From an uncultured Collinsella sp. (GTDB taxonomy: Bacteria > Actinomycetota > Coriobacteriia > Coriobacteriales > Coriobacteriaceae): a DNA stretch of 51,675 nt. This document shows, one piece after another, positions 1 through 8,105 of the stretch; positions within the stretch are counted from its first letter, which is position 1, and each line of letters opens with the position of its first letter. The notes beneath the pieces are model-generated. The model saw nothing but the letters and a program-made list of their open reading frames with translations. It had not been told where the DNA came from and ran no database searches. The stretch covers positions 1 to 51,675 of the forward strand of contig CAAETU010000027.1 in NCBI GenBank assembly GCA_900759045.1, read 5' to 3'. Both the position numbers and the translations under genes were made by a program.

Positions 1-432
1 GCGGCGGCGCGCGCTACCGAGGCGGCAACGCAGGCGAGTGATGCTGCGGCCAAGGCGGCGCAAGCGGCAAGCTGGAGTGCGCAGGCTGCCAATGCGGCGA
101 CGGCTCAGGCGACGAGTGGCGGCGCAGTTGGCTCGACTCCGGTGAAGGGCCCGTTCCAGTCGTTCCCGTATTGGGCCGTGTGTTGGCTGCTGTTCTTTTT
201 GCTGATGTTCCTGTTTGGTGCCGGCCCCTTTGCCGCGCTGATCTTCTTTACGATTCCCATCTATCACTGGGTGGCGCGTGCGCTCGATGGTGATTGGGCG
301 CGCGGGGATATCCAGGTTGGTCCGGCGCCGGCGGTCGCTAGGACTAAGGGGGAGGACGTTTCCACAGCGGTTGACGCTGACATGGCTGCCGCGACCACCG
401 CTGAGTCGAGCGCCAAAGAAGGTGATGAATGA
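1..432 (+). CDS. C-terminal part of an Ala-rich membrane protein (5' end outside window)
   Basis: The reading frame is open from base 1, so the gene begins upstream of the window and only about 143 residues are visible. The first ~45 visible residues are Ala/Gln/Thr-rich and low in complexity, like a flexible linker. A hydrophobic block follows (about residues 53-80: Trp, Leu and Phe rich, with YWAVCWLLFFLLMFLFG), forming one or two membrane segments, and then a charged Ala-rich tail. The stop overlaps the start of the next gene (ATGA), so the two are translationally coupled. Coupling to a DUF4097 protein suggests a PspC/HAAS-type envelope-sensing cluster, but no diagnostic domain is visible here. 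Function unknown. Confidence 0.75.
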   Translation, partial: AAARATEAATQASDAAAKAAQAASWSAQAANAATAQATSGGAVGSTPVKGPFQSFPYWAVCWLLFFLLMFLFGAGPFAALIFFTIPIYHWVARALDGDWARGDIQVGPAPAVARTKGEDVSTAVDADMAAATTAESSAKEGDE

Positions 433-1328
433 TGAAGCTCTCGCATGAGTCTAAGAGGCGCTTGGGCATTGGCATCGGAGCGTTTGTGCTCATCATCGGG
501 CTTGTCGTTGGCACTTCGCGGACTTTGATTCATTTTGATGGACCGTGGAATCTCAACGATGTTGTATCCGGCTTGTCTGGTATGGACGATGCGTTTGACG
601 AGGACGATGTTTTTGATGACGGTATTTACTCCGCTCAGTCTCAAAAGCTTTCGAGTGAAACCTTCGATGCCGACTCATTCCAGTCCCTTGACCTGGATGT
701 GACGTCGGGTACGGTCGATATTAAGTACGTTTCCGATGGACCGGTGCGTGTCATCGAGAGTGGTCGCGTTGCAAAAGGAGTAACTGCTTACGATGCTGCC
801 ACGCAAAATCTGGCCGAGATTAGGGGCTCTACGCTCAGGATTAACCAGTTCGACTGCGATGACGAGCGTGCGCTTGACCGTACGGTCACCATCGAGCTGC
901 CGCGCGAGCTTGCCGATAACATGATGGACATTTCGGCGAATGTGGGGTCGGGGGATCTGACGATTACGGACATTGCGTGCCACGACTTCGATTTGACGTT
1001 GGACTCGGGAGACGTCGAGTTTACGGGTACCGTGACCGATACCCTGAATGTCGAGGTCGGTTCGGGCGACATGACGTTCGATCTCTACCAGGCGCCCGCG
1101 AAGTCGATGGACGTGAGTGTGGGCTCGGGTGATGTGGAGATGACGGTTCCGAACTCTACGGGCTTTAAGGCGAGCCTCACCTTGGGCAGCGGCGACTTCG
1201 AGAGCGATTTCCTTCCGCTTGACTACGACGGCGAGACCATTTTGAATCTTGAATTCGATAATGGCGATAAGTCCGCCACGTATCGTTTTGAGGTTGGTTC
1301 GGGCGACATGTCATTTGATTCAGAGTGA
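429..1328 (+). CDS. DUF4097-type beta-repeat envelope protein
   Basis: 299 residues. An N-terminal membrane anchor or uncleaved signal (about residues 13-33, IGIGAFVLIIGLVVG) is followed by an acidic linker and then a beta-solenoid-like region. This region repeats a hydrophobic-x-SGD motif at least six times between about residues 175 and 297 (VGSGDLTI, LDSGDVEF, VGSGDMTF, VGSGDVEM, LGSGDFES, VGSGDMSF). That periodic SGD/SGN pattern is the hallmark of DUF4097/LiaG-like proteins, which are usually envelope-facing and sit with membrane stress regulators. The start overlaps the preceding gene by four bases. A strong hairpin terminator follows. The biochemical role is not known. Confidence 0.85.
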   Translation: MMKLSHESKRRLGIGIGAFVLIIGLVVGTSRTLIHFDGPWNLNDVVSGLSGMDDAFDEDDVFDDGIYSAQSQKLSSETFDADSFQSLDLDVTSGTVDIKYVSDGPVRVIESGRVAKGVTAYDAATQNLAEIRGSTLRINQFDCDDERALDRTVTIELPRELADNMMDISANVGSGDLTITDIACHDFDLTLDSGDVEFTGTVTDTLNVEVGSGDMTFDLYQAPAKSMDVSVGSGDVEMTVPNSTGFKASLTLGSGDFESDFLPLDYDGETILNLEFDNGDKSATYRFEVGSGDMSFDSE

Positions 1329-1376
1329 CGGGCGGTTATCGAAGACTTATAAACCATAGCTGCGCTGTTTAATGGA

Positions 1377-1413
1377 GGCGCCGGAGCCGTGACGGGCTCC
1401 GGCGCCTTTGCCT
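1377..1413 (+). terminator. Intrinsic terminator after the DUF4097 gene
   Basis: A perfect 12-bp stem, ggcgccggagcc (1377-1388) pairing with ggctccggcgcc (1395-1406), has a six-base loop and is followed by tttgccttt. It lies between the DUF4097 stop and the elp3 start. Confidence 0.85.
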
Positions 1414-1414
1414 T

Positions 1415-1420
1415 TACAAT
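1415..1420 (+). promoter_or_regulatory. Candidate -10 box abutting the elp3 start
   Basis: TACAAT lies six bases before the ATG at 1427, so a transcript from it would start at or next to the start codon. No convincing -35 is visible because that region is inside the terminator stem. A GGGGG run (1421-1425) ends only one base before the ATG, too close for normal Shine-Dalgarno use. A leaderless mRNA is therefore possible. Confidence 0.35.
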
Positions 1421-1426
1421 GGGGGC

Positions 1427-3334
1427 ATGGAACAGATTATCTTGAACATACTTGAGGCCCTGCGTCGCGGCGAGACCGTGGACGACAAGGCGCTCGTCAA
1501 ACTGATACATGCCGAGGCGCGCCGTGAGGGTGCCGACAAACGCGATTTGGCCAAGCGCCGTCTACTGCCGTTCTACCAGCGGGTTAAACGTGAGGAGCCG
1601 GCTCGTTGGGCTGCGTGGAATGTCGATACCGAGCTGGAACGTCGACTGCTGCAAGTGCTGCGTATGAAGCCTCGTCGCACGGCTTCGGGCGTGGCGACCA
1701 TTACCGTCATTACCAAGCCCTGGCCATGCTCGGGCGATTGCCTGTTTTGCCCCAATGACCTGCGCATGCCTAAAAGCTATCTGCACGCCGAGCCGGCGTG
1801 CGCCCGTGCGGAGCAAAACTGCTTTGACCCGTATCTGCAGGTGAGCGCTCGTCTGACCGCGCTTTCGCAGATGGGGCATGCGACCGACAAGATAGAGCTC
1901 ATCGTGCTCGGTGGCACCTGGAGCGACTATCCGCAAGGGTATCAAACGTGGTTTATGTCGGAGCTTTTCCGTGCGCTCAATGACGATGCCGTCGCCGGCG
2001 TGGCGGCAAACCCCATGTTGGCGCGTCCGGGCATCAGCCGTGCCGAGGCAGGGCGCCTGCTCGATGACGCTCCCGCCGATGCCCTGCCGCCGGTGGTAAC
2101 AGAGCGCCGCGAGCGCTATCGGGCTGCCGGCATTGCGACAGACGAGGCTGAGCTTGCTGCCGGCGTTGCCGACGAGCAGGGGCGTGTGGATGCTGTCGTT
2201 GGTGGCTATAACCGCGCAGTGCGCCGTCTGTACGGCCCCGGTACGCCATGGGGCGAGGCTGCCGAGTGGCAGACGGCAACGATGGAGGAGCTTGAGCGTC
2301 AGCAGCGCATCAACGAGACGGCGAAGCATCGCGTGGTGGGGCTCGTTATCGAGACGCGCCCCGATGCCGTAACGCCGCAGGCCCTCACGCTCATCCGCCG
2401 CCTGGGTTGCACCAAGATTCAGATGGGTATTCAGAGTCTTGACCAGCATCTACTCGATATCAACGAGCGCCGCATTTCGGTGGCGCAGATCGAGCGGGCG
2501 TTTTCGCTCGCGCGCCTGTTTGGCTTTAAGATCCACGCGCACTTTATGCTCAACTTGCTGGGCGCCACGCCTGATGGGGACAAGTGCGACTACGAGCGCT
2601 TTATGACCGAGGGCGCCTTTATGCCCGACGAGGTCAAGGTCTACCCGTGCGCGCTCATCGAGGGCTCGCGTCTGGTGGGCTGTTACGAGCGTGGCGAGTG
2701 GCGCCCCTATACCGAGGACGAGCTGCTCGATGTGTTGGCCGACGACATCGTGGTGACGCCGGCGTTCTGCCGCATCAGCCGCATGATCCGCGACTTTAGC
2801 TCCGATGACATCATGGTGGGCAACAAGAAACCCAACCTGCGCCAGCTCGTTGAGAACCGCTTGGCTGCTTGGGGTGACGGTGCGACGGTGCGTGAGATTC
2901 GCTATCGCGAGATCAGCACGGCGGGCGCCGACCTGGACGAGTTGACCCTTGACGAGGAAGTGGCGTACGAGACGCCGGTGACGCACGAGCGCTTTTTGCA
3001 GTGGGTGACACCGCAGGGCAAAATCGCGGGCTTTTTGCGCCTGTCGCTGCCCGACCGCGCGTTTGTTGCCGCGCATGCGGACGAGTTGCCGACGGTGTCG
3101 GACGAGGCGATGATTCGCGAGGTTCACGTGTATGGCATGGCGGCGCGCGTGGGCGATCAAGGCCAGGCGGCGCAGCATCACGGGTTAGGGCGTTTGCTCG
3201 TAGAACGTGCGTGCGAGATTGCCCGGGATGCGGGTTATGCGCGTATCAACGTGATTAGCGCGATTGGCACACGTGAGTACTATCGTCATCTTGGATTTTA
3301 TGACCATGGCCTTTATCTGCAAAAGGAGCTCTAG
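1427..3334 (+). CDS. elp3: Elp3-like radical SAM/GNAT tRNA uridine(34) acetyltransferase
   Basis: 635 residues, the usual size for stand-alone Elp3. The radical SAM domain carries the cluster motif CSGDCLFC (Cys at about 101, 105 and 108) within a Pro/Trp-rich loop (KPWPC) and the ETRPD segment typical of Elp3. The C-terminal ~130 residues form a GNAT acetyltransferase with an acetyl-CoA loop GLGRLLVERA near residue 580. Family knowledge: the enzyme uses SAM-derived radicals and acetyl-CoA to begin cm5U synthesis at wobble U34 of tRNA. Bacterial Elp3 acts without the other Elongator subunits. The stop is immediately followed by the ATG of the next gene, so the pair is co-transcribed. Confidence 0.93.
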   Translation: MEQIILNILEALRRGETVDDKALVKLIHAEARREGADKRDLAKRRLLPFYQRVKREEPARWAAWNVDTELERRLLQVLRMKPRRTASGVATITVITKPWPCSGDCLFCPNDLRMPKSYLHAEPACARAEQNCFDPYLQVSARLTALSQMGHATDKIELIVLGGTWSDYPQGYQTWFMSELFRALNDDAVAGVAANPMLARPGISRAEAGRLLDDAPADALPPVVTERRERYRAAGIATDEAELAAGVADEQGRVDAVVGGYNRAVRRLYGPGTPWGEAAEWQTATMEELERQQRINETAKHRVVGLVIETRPDAVTPQALTLIRRLGCTKIQMGIQSLDQHLLDINERRISVAQIERAFSLARLFGFKIHAHFMLNLLGATPDGDKCDYERFMTEGAFMPDEVKVYPCALIEGSRLVGCYERGEWRPYTEDELLDVLADDIVVTPAFCRISRMIRDFSSDDIMVGNKKPNLRQLVENRLAAWGDGATVREIRYREISTAGADLDELTLDEEVAYETPVTHERFLQWVTPQGKIAGFLRLSLPDRAFVAAHADELPTVSDEAMIREVHVYGMAARVGDQGQAAQHHGLGRLLVERACEIARDAGYARINVISAIGTREYYRHLGFYDHGLYLQKEL

Positions 3335-4213
3335 ATGAACAAGCCGAGTGTTTCTGCCGGCGTCGTTGCCGGCGTTGCTCTGGGGGCCGCGGCGCTTGGC
3401 GCGGCCGCTGTCGCTGTCCGTGCTGCCTGTCTGCAGGTTGCGCGAACCCGCCATGGGTTGGCGCGTGTGAAACGCGTGCACGATGAGGGAGGCGACGAAG
3501 TCCGTGTATTGGTGCAAGGCGGCGTTTACCAAAGCGCAAGCTACGTTGGCGAGCGTTGGGCGGAGCCCGTCTTTGCGTACTATCGCGCGTTTGACGACGT
3601 GTTTGAGGCTGAGGACGCAATGCGTGATGCTTACGGGCATGGTATCGACCGTATGCTCATGCTGGGCGGCGGCGGGTTTGCCTATCCCAAGTTTGCACTG
3701 ATGTCGCACGAGAGCTTGCGCATGGACGTCATTGAGTACGATGCCGAGATTACGCGCCTGGCGCGCCGTTGGTTCTACCTGGACGAGCTGGAGCGCACGG
3801 TGGGCGATCGCCTGCGAGTGATTACCGCTGAGGCTCGCTCGTATCTGGGCGTGACGAGCGTGGGTCATCGTCGCTACGACGTGGTCGTGAGCGATTGCTT
3901 TGGCGGTGCCGAGCCCGTACGCGAGCTGGCGACGGTTGAGGCATTGCGTTTGGTGCGAGGCAGCCTGAACCCCGGGGGCATCTATGTTGCCAATATCGTG
4001 AGTGCGAACAGGGGGAGCGGCGTGACGTTCCTGCGCGATTGCGTTGCCGCGGCACTCGAGGTATTCGCCCACGCCTGGGTGGTCCCATGCGGCGACGCGG
4101 AGTTCGGCGGCGAGGAAAACTACCTGCTCGTCGCCAGTGACGGCGATTATGCCTTTGCCGAAGCCGTGCCCTTCGACGCCGACTTCCTCGGCACCGTCCT
4201 TCACGACAAGTAA
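3335..4213 (+). CDS. Spermidine-synthase-like SAM-binding methyltransferase-fold protein, membrane-anchored
   Basis: 292 residues. An Ala/Gly/Val-rich hydrophobic stretch (about residues 5-32) looks like a membrane anchor. It is followed by a Rossmann-type methyltransferase fold with the glycine loop MLGGGGFAYPK near 110, an acidic end of strand 2 (VIEYDAEI) and DCFGG after strand 4, as in the SpeE superfamily. The polyamine-binding residues of true spermidine synthases are not evident, so I call it SpeE-like rather than spermidine synthase. It follows elp3 with no gap, and its stop converges on a minus-strand helicase. Confidence 0.8.
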   Translation: MNKPSVSAGVVAGVALGAAALGAAAVAVRAACLQVARTRHGLARVKRVHDEGGDEVRVLVQGGVYQSASYVGERWAEPVFAYYRAFDDVFEAEDAMRDAYGHGIDRMLMLGGGGFAYPKFALMSHESLRMDVIEYDAEITRLARRWFYLDELERTVGDRLRVITAEARSYLGVTSVGHRRYDVVVSDCFGGAEPVRELATVEALRLVRGSLNPGGIYVANIVSANRGSGVTFLRDCVAAALEVFAHAWVVPCGDAEFGGEENYLLVASDGDYAFAEAVPFDADFLGTVLHDK

Positions 4214-4239
4214 GTCTCTCCGTCCCAAAAAGACGGGTC

Positions 4240-6684
4240 TTAGGCGTGGTCGCTCCAGCTGCGGACACGCTGCTTCATGCCCTCTATGTCGAGCACGCCT
4301 TCGGCAAAGCCCTTGCGCACGAGCTCTTCGGGAACAAACTCGTCGTAGCGGTCAAAATAAGGCACCTCGTCGGGATAGACGAGCTCGATGGGATCGAAGT
4401 CCTTCTCGGCCTCGGCGGCGAGCACCTCAAAGAACGTCTCCTCGTCGGCCTTCATCTTAAACTGCATAAAGTACGGGCGTGATGGGTCGAGTCCGCGAAG
4501 GCCCAACTCCGCGGCACATTTAATCTTGAGCATGCGCTCGAGGGCCAAAAAGGCGTAGCTGCCCAGCCAGGGGAAGAGCACCCAGGTATCGCCGCCCAGG
4601 TTAATGAGCGGTTTAGTTCCCGCGCCCGAAATCTCGGCCGTATGACGAGCCTGCGCAAGGCGGGCCCGTGCGTTACCCATAAGGTACGGATACGCGGCGT
4701 GTTCGTTGAGCGCCTTGCGCATGCGCTCGAGTACGTGTGTATTGATGTCACCGGGACAGTCGCCAAAGTAGGCCGGCACCCGGCCCTTGACCTGCGTGGC
4801 AAAGACGGTATGACGCTTCCAGTCCACTTCCTCGACAATCCAGCAGTGTCCGGCGATGGCGATGCGCTCACCGGGCGGTGGCGGATTGACGATCGTGCCC
4901 AACTCGGCCGACTCGCTGCGAACGGTGAACTCCTCGTTTTCCTGGAACACGGCGTAAAACTTAAAGTTGTTAATGATGCGCTCGCCCGCGAGGCCCACAA
5001 TGAGCCCACCGCCCTCGGTGACCTGGATGTGGTCGATCTTGATGAGGTGGCGCAGCAGTACGCGATAGTCATCGGCCGAGACGCGGTGGAAATAGCTGAG
5101 CGTGAGCACGCGCTGGGCAAGTTCGGCAGGCGTGAGTTCGCCGGTGCTGGCGAGGGTCGACATGGTCTGGTGATAGAGCAGGCTGTAGGGGAGTCGATCG
5201 AGCTCGGGCGGCTCGACCCACTTTTCCTCGCGATAGAGTTGTACGAGCGCGATGCCCTGGAGGAGCTTCCAAGGTATCGTTTCAGGCATCATCGTGCGCG
5301 GCTCGGGCTCTTCCTCGCGCATGACAAACCACATCTCGGGCGGAAGATCGCGGCGTCCCGTGCGCCCCATGCGCTGCAAAAAGGAGCTGACGGTAAACGG
5401 TGCATCGATCTGGAACGCGCGCTCCAGGCGACCGATATCAATGCCGAGCTCCAGCGTGGAGGTGGTGACGGTTGTCTGTGCCTGTTCCTCGTCGCGCATG
5501 AGCTCTTCTGCCGTCTCGCGTAGCGATGCCGAGAGGTTGCCGTGATGGATAAGGAAGCGGTCGGGCTCGTGCCGGCTCTCGCAGTAGCTACGCAGCATGG
5601 AGCATACGGCCTCTGCCTCCTCGCGCGAGTTGGCAAAGACCAAGCACTTTCGGCCGCGCGTGTGCTCAAAGATATATCCCATGCCGGGGTCGGCGTTGTC
5701 TGGTGCTGTATCGGTGGGGTTGAGTAATGCCTGTTCGGGTGCTTGGGGGATGTCGACTTCGCCCTCGGGGGCCGAGGAAACTTGGCGGTCCTTGGGAGCG
5801 GCCTTGCCCTGTGCCCGCTCACGACGTTGACGGCGCTCCTCTTGTGTGAGCTGTCCGCTGTGACGCATGTCTTGGGCGCCGGCGGGCAGTGCCGCGGATG
5901 CCGCCGCATCGATGCGCTCGCACACAAGCACTTCGGCCTCTTGAGGACCTGTACCCATGAATCCCCGCTGCTGCGCCTGGGGGCCCGAGTTGTAGAAGTG
6001 CTCCATGGAGATGCGCCACACGCGGCGCGGTTCTTCAAAGCGGGGGATAACGCAGTCGCGCCCCGTTCCCTGTGAGAGAAAAGCGCCCGTGCGCTCGGGG
6101 TCGCCGATGGTAGCCGAAAGGCCAATGCGGCGAGGCTGCACACCGGCCATGCGCGAGAGTCGCTCGATAAGGCAGAGCGTTTGCCCGCCACGGTCGCCGC
6201 GCATGAGCGAGTGGACCTCATCGATGACCACGTAGCGCAGGTCGCAAAACATGCGCGGGATCGCCATGTGCTTATGGATTAAAAGCGCTTCGAGTGACTC
6301 GGGTGTAATCTGCAGGATGCCGCTCGGTTTTTTAATGAGCTTAGCCTTGTGCGACTGCGAGACATCGCCATGCCAGTGCCAGACAGGGATATCGGCCTCT
6401 TCGCAGAGGTCGTTGAGGCGGACGAACTGATCATTGATGAGCGCTTTGAGGGGGCCGATGTAGAGGGCGCCCACGCTCGCGGGCGGGTTCTCCCAAAACT
6501 CGGTCAGGATGGGAAAGAAGGCTGCCTCGGTTTTGCCGGAAGCCGTGGATGCCGTCAAGAGCACATTATCTTGTGTGTTAAAGATGGCATCAGCTGCTGC
6601 AACCTGGATAGAGCGTAGACTCTCCCAATCGTGGGAGTAGATGAAGTCTTGGATAAACGGAGCATATCGGTCAAAGGCGTTCAC
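4240..6684 (-). CDS. Lhr/BrxHI-like DEAD/DEAH-box helicase
   Basis: 814 residues from the GTG at 6684, chosen because GGGAGG lies five bases upstream; a longer frame reaches 6726 but has no ribosome site. Helicase motifs are intact: ASTASGKT (Walker A, about 44-51), DEVH (about 154), SAT (about 190), and GRTGRR (motif VI, about 441). A charged, Pro/Gln-rich insert of ~90 residues sits between the RecA lobes. Past the helicase core is a winged-helix/Lhr-like region. This architecture matches the large Lhr-type helicases called BrxHI in BREX loci. It is the last gene of the cassette with the TerB and BrxD-like genes, but a hairpin separates it from them. Confidence 0.85.
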   Translation of the reverse strand: MNAFDRYAPFIQDFIYSHDWESLRSIQVAAADAIFNTQDNVLLTASTASGKTEAAFFPILTEFWENPPASVGALYIGPLKALINDQFVRLNDLCEEADIPVWHWHGDVSQSHKAKLIKKPSGILQITPESLEALLIHKHMAIPRMFCDLRYVVIDEVHSLMRGDRGGQTLCLIERLSRMAGVQPRRIGLSATIGDPERTGAFLSQGTGRDCVIPRFEEPRRVWRISMEHFYNSGPQAQQRGFMGTGPQEAEVLVCERIDAAASAALPAGAQDMRHSGQLTQEERRQRRERAQGKAAPKDRQVSSAPEGEVDIPQAPEQALLNPTDTAPDNADPGMGYIFEHTRGRKCLVFANSREEAEAVCSMLRSYCESRHEPDRFLIHHGNLSASLRETAEELMRDEEQAQTTVTTSTLELGIDIGRLERAFQIDAPFTVSSFLQRMGRTGRRDLPPEMWFVMREEEPEPRTMMPETIPWKLLQGIALVQLYREEKWVEPPELDRLPYSLLYHQTMSTLASTGELTPAELAQRVLTLSYFHRVSADDYRVLLRHLIKIDHIQVTEGGGLIVGLAGERIINNFKFYAVFQENEEFTVRSESAELGTIVNPPPPGERIAIAGHCWIVEEVDWKRHTVFATQVKGRVPAYFGDCPGDINTHVLERMRKALNEHAAYPYLMGNARARLAQARHTAEISGAGTKPLINLGGDTWVLFPWLGSYAFLALERMLKIKCAAELGLRGLDPSRPYFMQFKMKADEETFFEVLAAEAEKDFDPIELVYPDEVPYFDRYDEFVPEELVRKGFAEGVLDIEGMKQRVRSWSDHA

Positions 6685-6765
6685 GGGACCTCCCCTCAAA
6701 TACGAACTTCTCAACGCGGCTGGCAATGGTTTGCTGCATTACTGCCTCAGCGTTTGCCCAGATAA

Positions 6766-6802
6766 AACCTGCCAAAATAAACCTGTCCCTTTTTGGCAGG
6801 TT
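6766..6802 (-). terminator. Perfect 12-bp inverted repeat between the ATPase and helicase genes
   Basis: AACCTGCCAAAA (6766-6777) and TTTTGGCAGGTT (6791-6802) form a perfect stem with a 13-base loop. On the minus strand it begins within the ATPase stop codon and ends in TTTTATC, so it may be a terminator or attenuator that separates helicase expression from the two upstream genes. It also resembles a small intergenic palindromic repeat. Confidence 0.6.
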
Positions 6803-8105
6803 AGATGGTGAATTCGGCGAAGTTACGGTCGCCGCCTGCGGTGTCGGTGTCGCCTGTTGCGGTTGCCGGCGTCAGCGCGTCGCCGCCGACGCTTTGCAGT
6901 AACTCGGCCACGTTGGCATCGGGGTTTTGGCATAGGATGTCGAGCAGCTCGATAAAGTCACGAATGACCTCACGCGGCGTCAGATGCGTGTCGGCTCCCA
7001 CGCGGCCAAACTCAATCTTGAGGAAGTCCACCAAGTCGTTCTCGGTAAGCGTGGGCGTCCAGCCAAAGTAGCCGGCATGGATCTGCATGAGTTTTTCGAT
7101 GAGCACCAGCAGCTCCTCGTAGGTGAGTGGCTGCAGACGGATGATGGGCGCGAGCATGTCCTTAAGGTCCTCGCGCGCAAAGCGGCCCTGAGCGAGTCGG
7201 CTGCGCAGGGCCTCGTAGGAGAACACACCGCGGCGCCGGTCTTCGATGGAGGTTGGCGTGCCGCCCATGATCATGCCCAGGTACTGCGCCTTGCCCTGGA
7301 GCGTGTCGTTGTACATGGTTAGGATCTTCTCGTAGTTGTATTGGCGCGTGATGGCGTTGGGAATCTTATACAGATTCACGAGCTCGTCGATGAGCACCAG
7401 CATGCCCTTGTAGCCGCCGCAGACCAAAAAGCGCGCAATGAGCTTAACGTAGTCGTACCAGTCGTCATCGCTGATGATGGTCGAGGAGCCCAGCTCGGCG
7501 CGTGCCTCACTCTTGGTGCGGTACTCGCCGCGAATCCATTTGGTCACGCGGCTCATAGCTTCTTCGTCGCCCTCGGATACGGCCGCGCGGTAGCGGCGGA
7601 GCATACGGGCGAAGTCGAAGCCGTGGACCATTTCCTCGAGCGGGGCCAGTTGGGCATTGACGGCAGACTCATCGGCATCGGCACACGAGGCGACCCAGCG
7701 ATCGAGGATTAGGTTGAGCGCACCGCCCTCGGGGCGCGTTTTAGTCGATATGTTGCGGATGAGCTCGCGGTAGGTGGCAAGGCCCTGCCCCTGGCCGCCC
7801 TGTAGGCGGCGCTCGGGTGACAGGTCGGCATCGGCGACGACGAATCCCTCGCCCATGGCGTGCGTGCGGATGGTCTGGAGCAAAAAGCTCTTGCCGGCTC
7901 CGTAGCGACCGACCAGAAAGCGGAAGCTCGCGCCGCCGTCGGCGATGAGACTCAGGTCGGTGAGCAGGGCGCGGATTTCGACCTCGCGCCCTACGGTGAT
8001 GTAGGGAAGGCCGATGCGCGGGACCACGCCGCCCTTGAGCGAGTTGAGAATGACGGCGGCGACGCGCTTGGGCACGCGGGGTGCTGCGGATGCGGTATCA
8101 CTCAT
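6801..8105 (-). CDS. BrxD-like (DUF2791) P-loop ATPase
   Basis: 434 residues. The Walker A motif VGRYGAGKS is at 65-73, and a Walker B strand MLVLIDEL is near residue 238. The protein resembles BrxD/DUF2791 ATPases: an AAA-like fold, an internal AQYLGMIMGGTP segment and a helical C-terminus. BrxD is an accessory ATPase of type 2 BREX phage-defence loci, where it pairs with an Lhr-like helicase. Here no pglX, pglZ or brxC is present. The start lies inside the 3' end of the TerB gene (8-base overlap), so translation is coupled. The role as an NTP-driven partner of the helicase is inferred. Confidence 0.85.
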   Translation of the reverse strand: MSDTASAAPRVPKRVAAVILNSLKGGVVPRIGLPYITVGREVEIRALLTDLSLIADGGASFRFLVGRYGAGKSFLLQTIRTHAMGEGFVVADADLSPERRLQGGQGQGLATYRELIRNISTKTRPEGGALNLILDRWVASCADADESAVNAQLAPLEEMVHGFDFARMLRRYRAAVSEGDEEAMSRVTKWIRGEYRTKSEARAELGSSTIISDDDWYDYVKLIARFLVCGGYKGMLVLIDELVNLYKIPNAITRQYNYEKILTMYNDTLQGKAQYLGMIMGGTPTSIEDRRRGVFSYEALRSRLAQGRFAREDLKDMLAPIIRLQPLTYEELLVLIEKLMQIHAGYFGWTPTLTENDLVDFLKIEFGRVGADTHLTPREVIRDFIELLDILCQNPDANVAELLQSVGGDALTPATATGDTDTAGGDRNFAEFTI

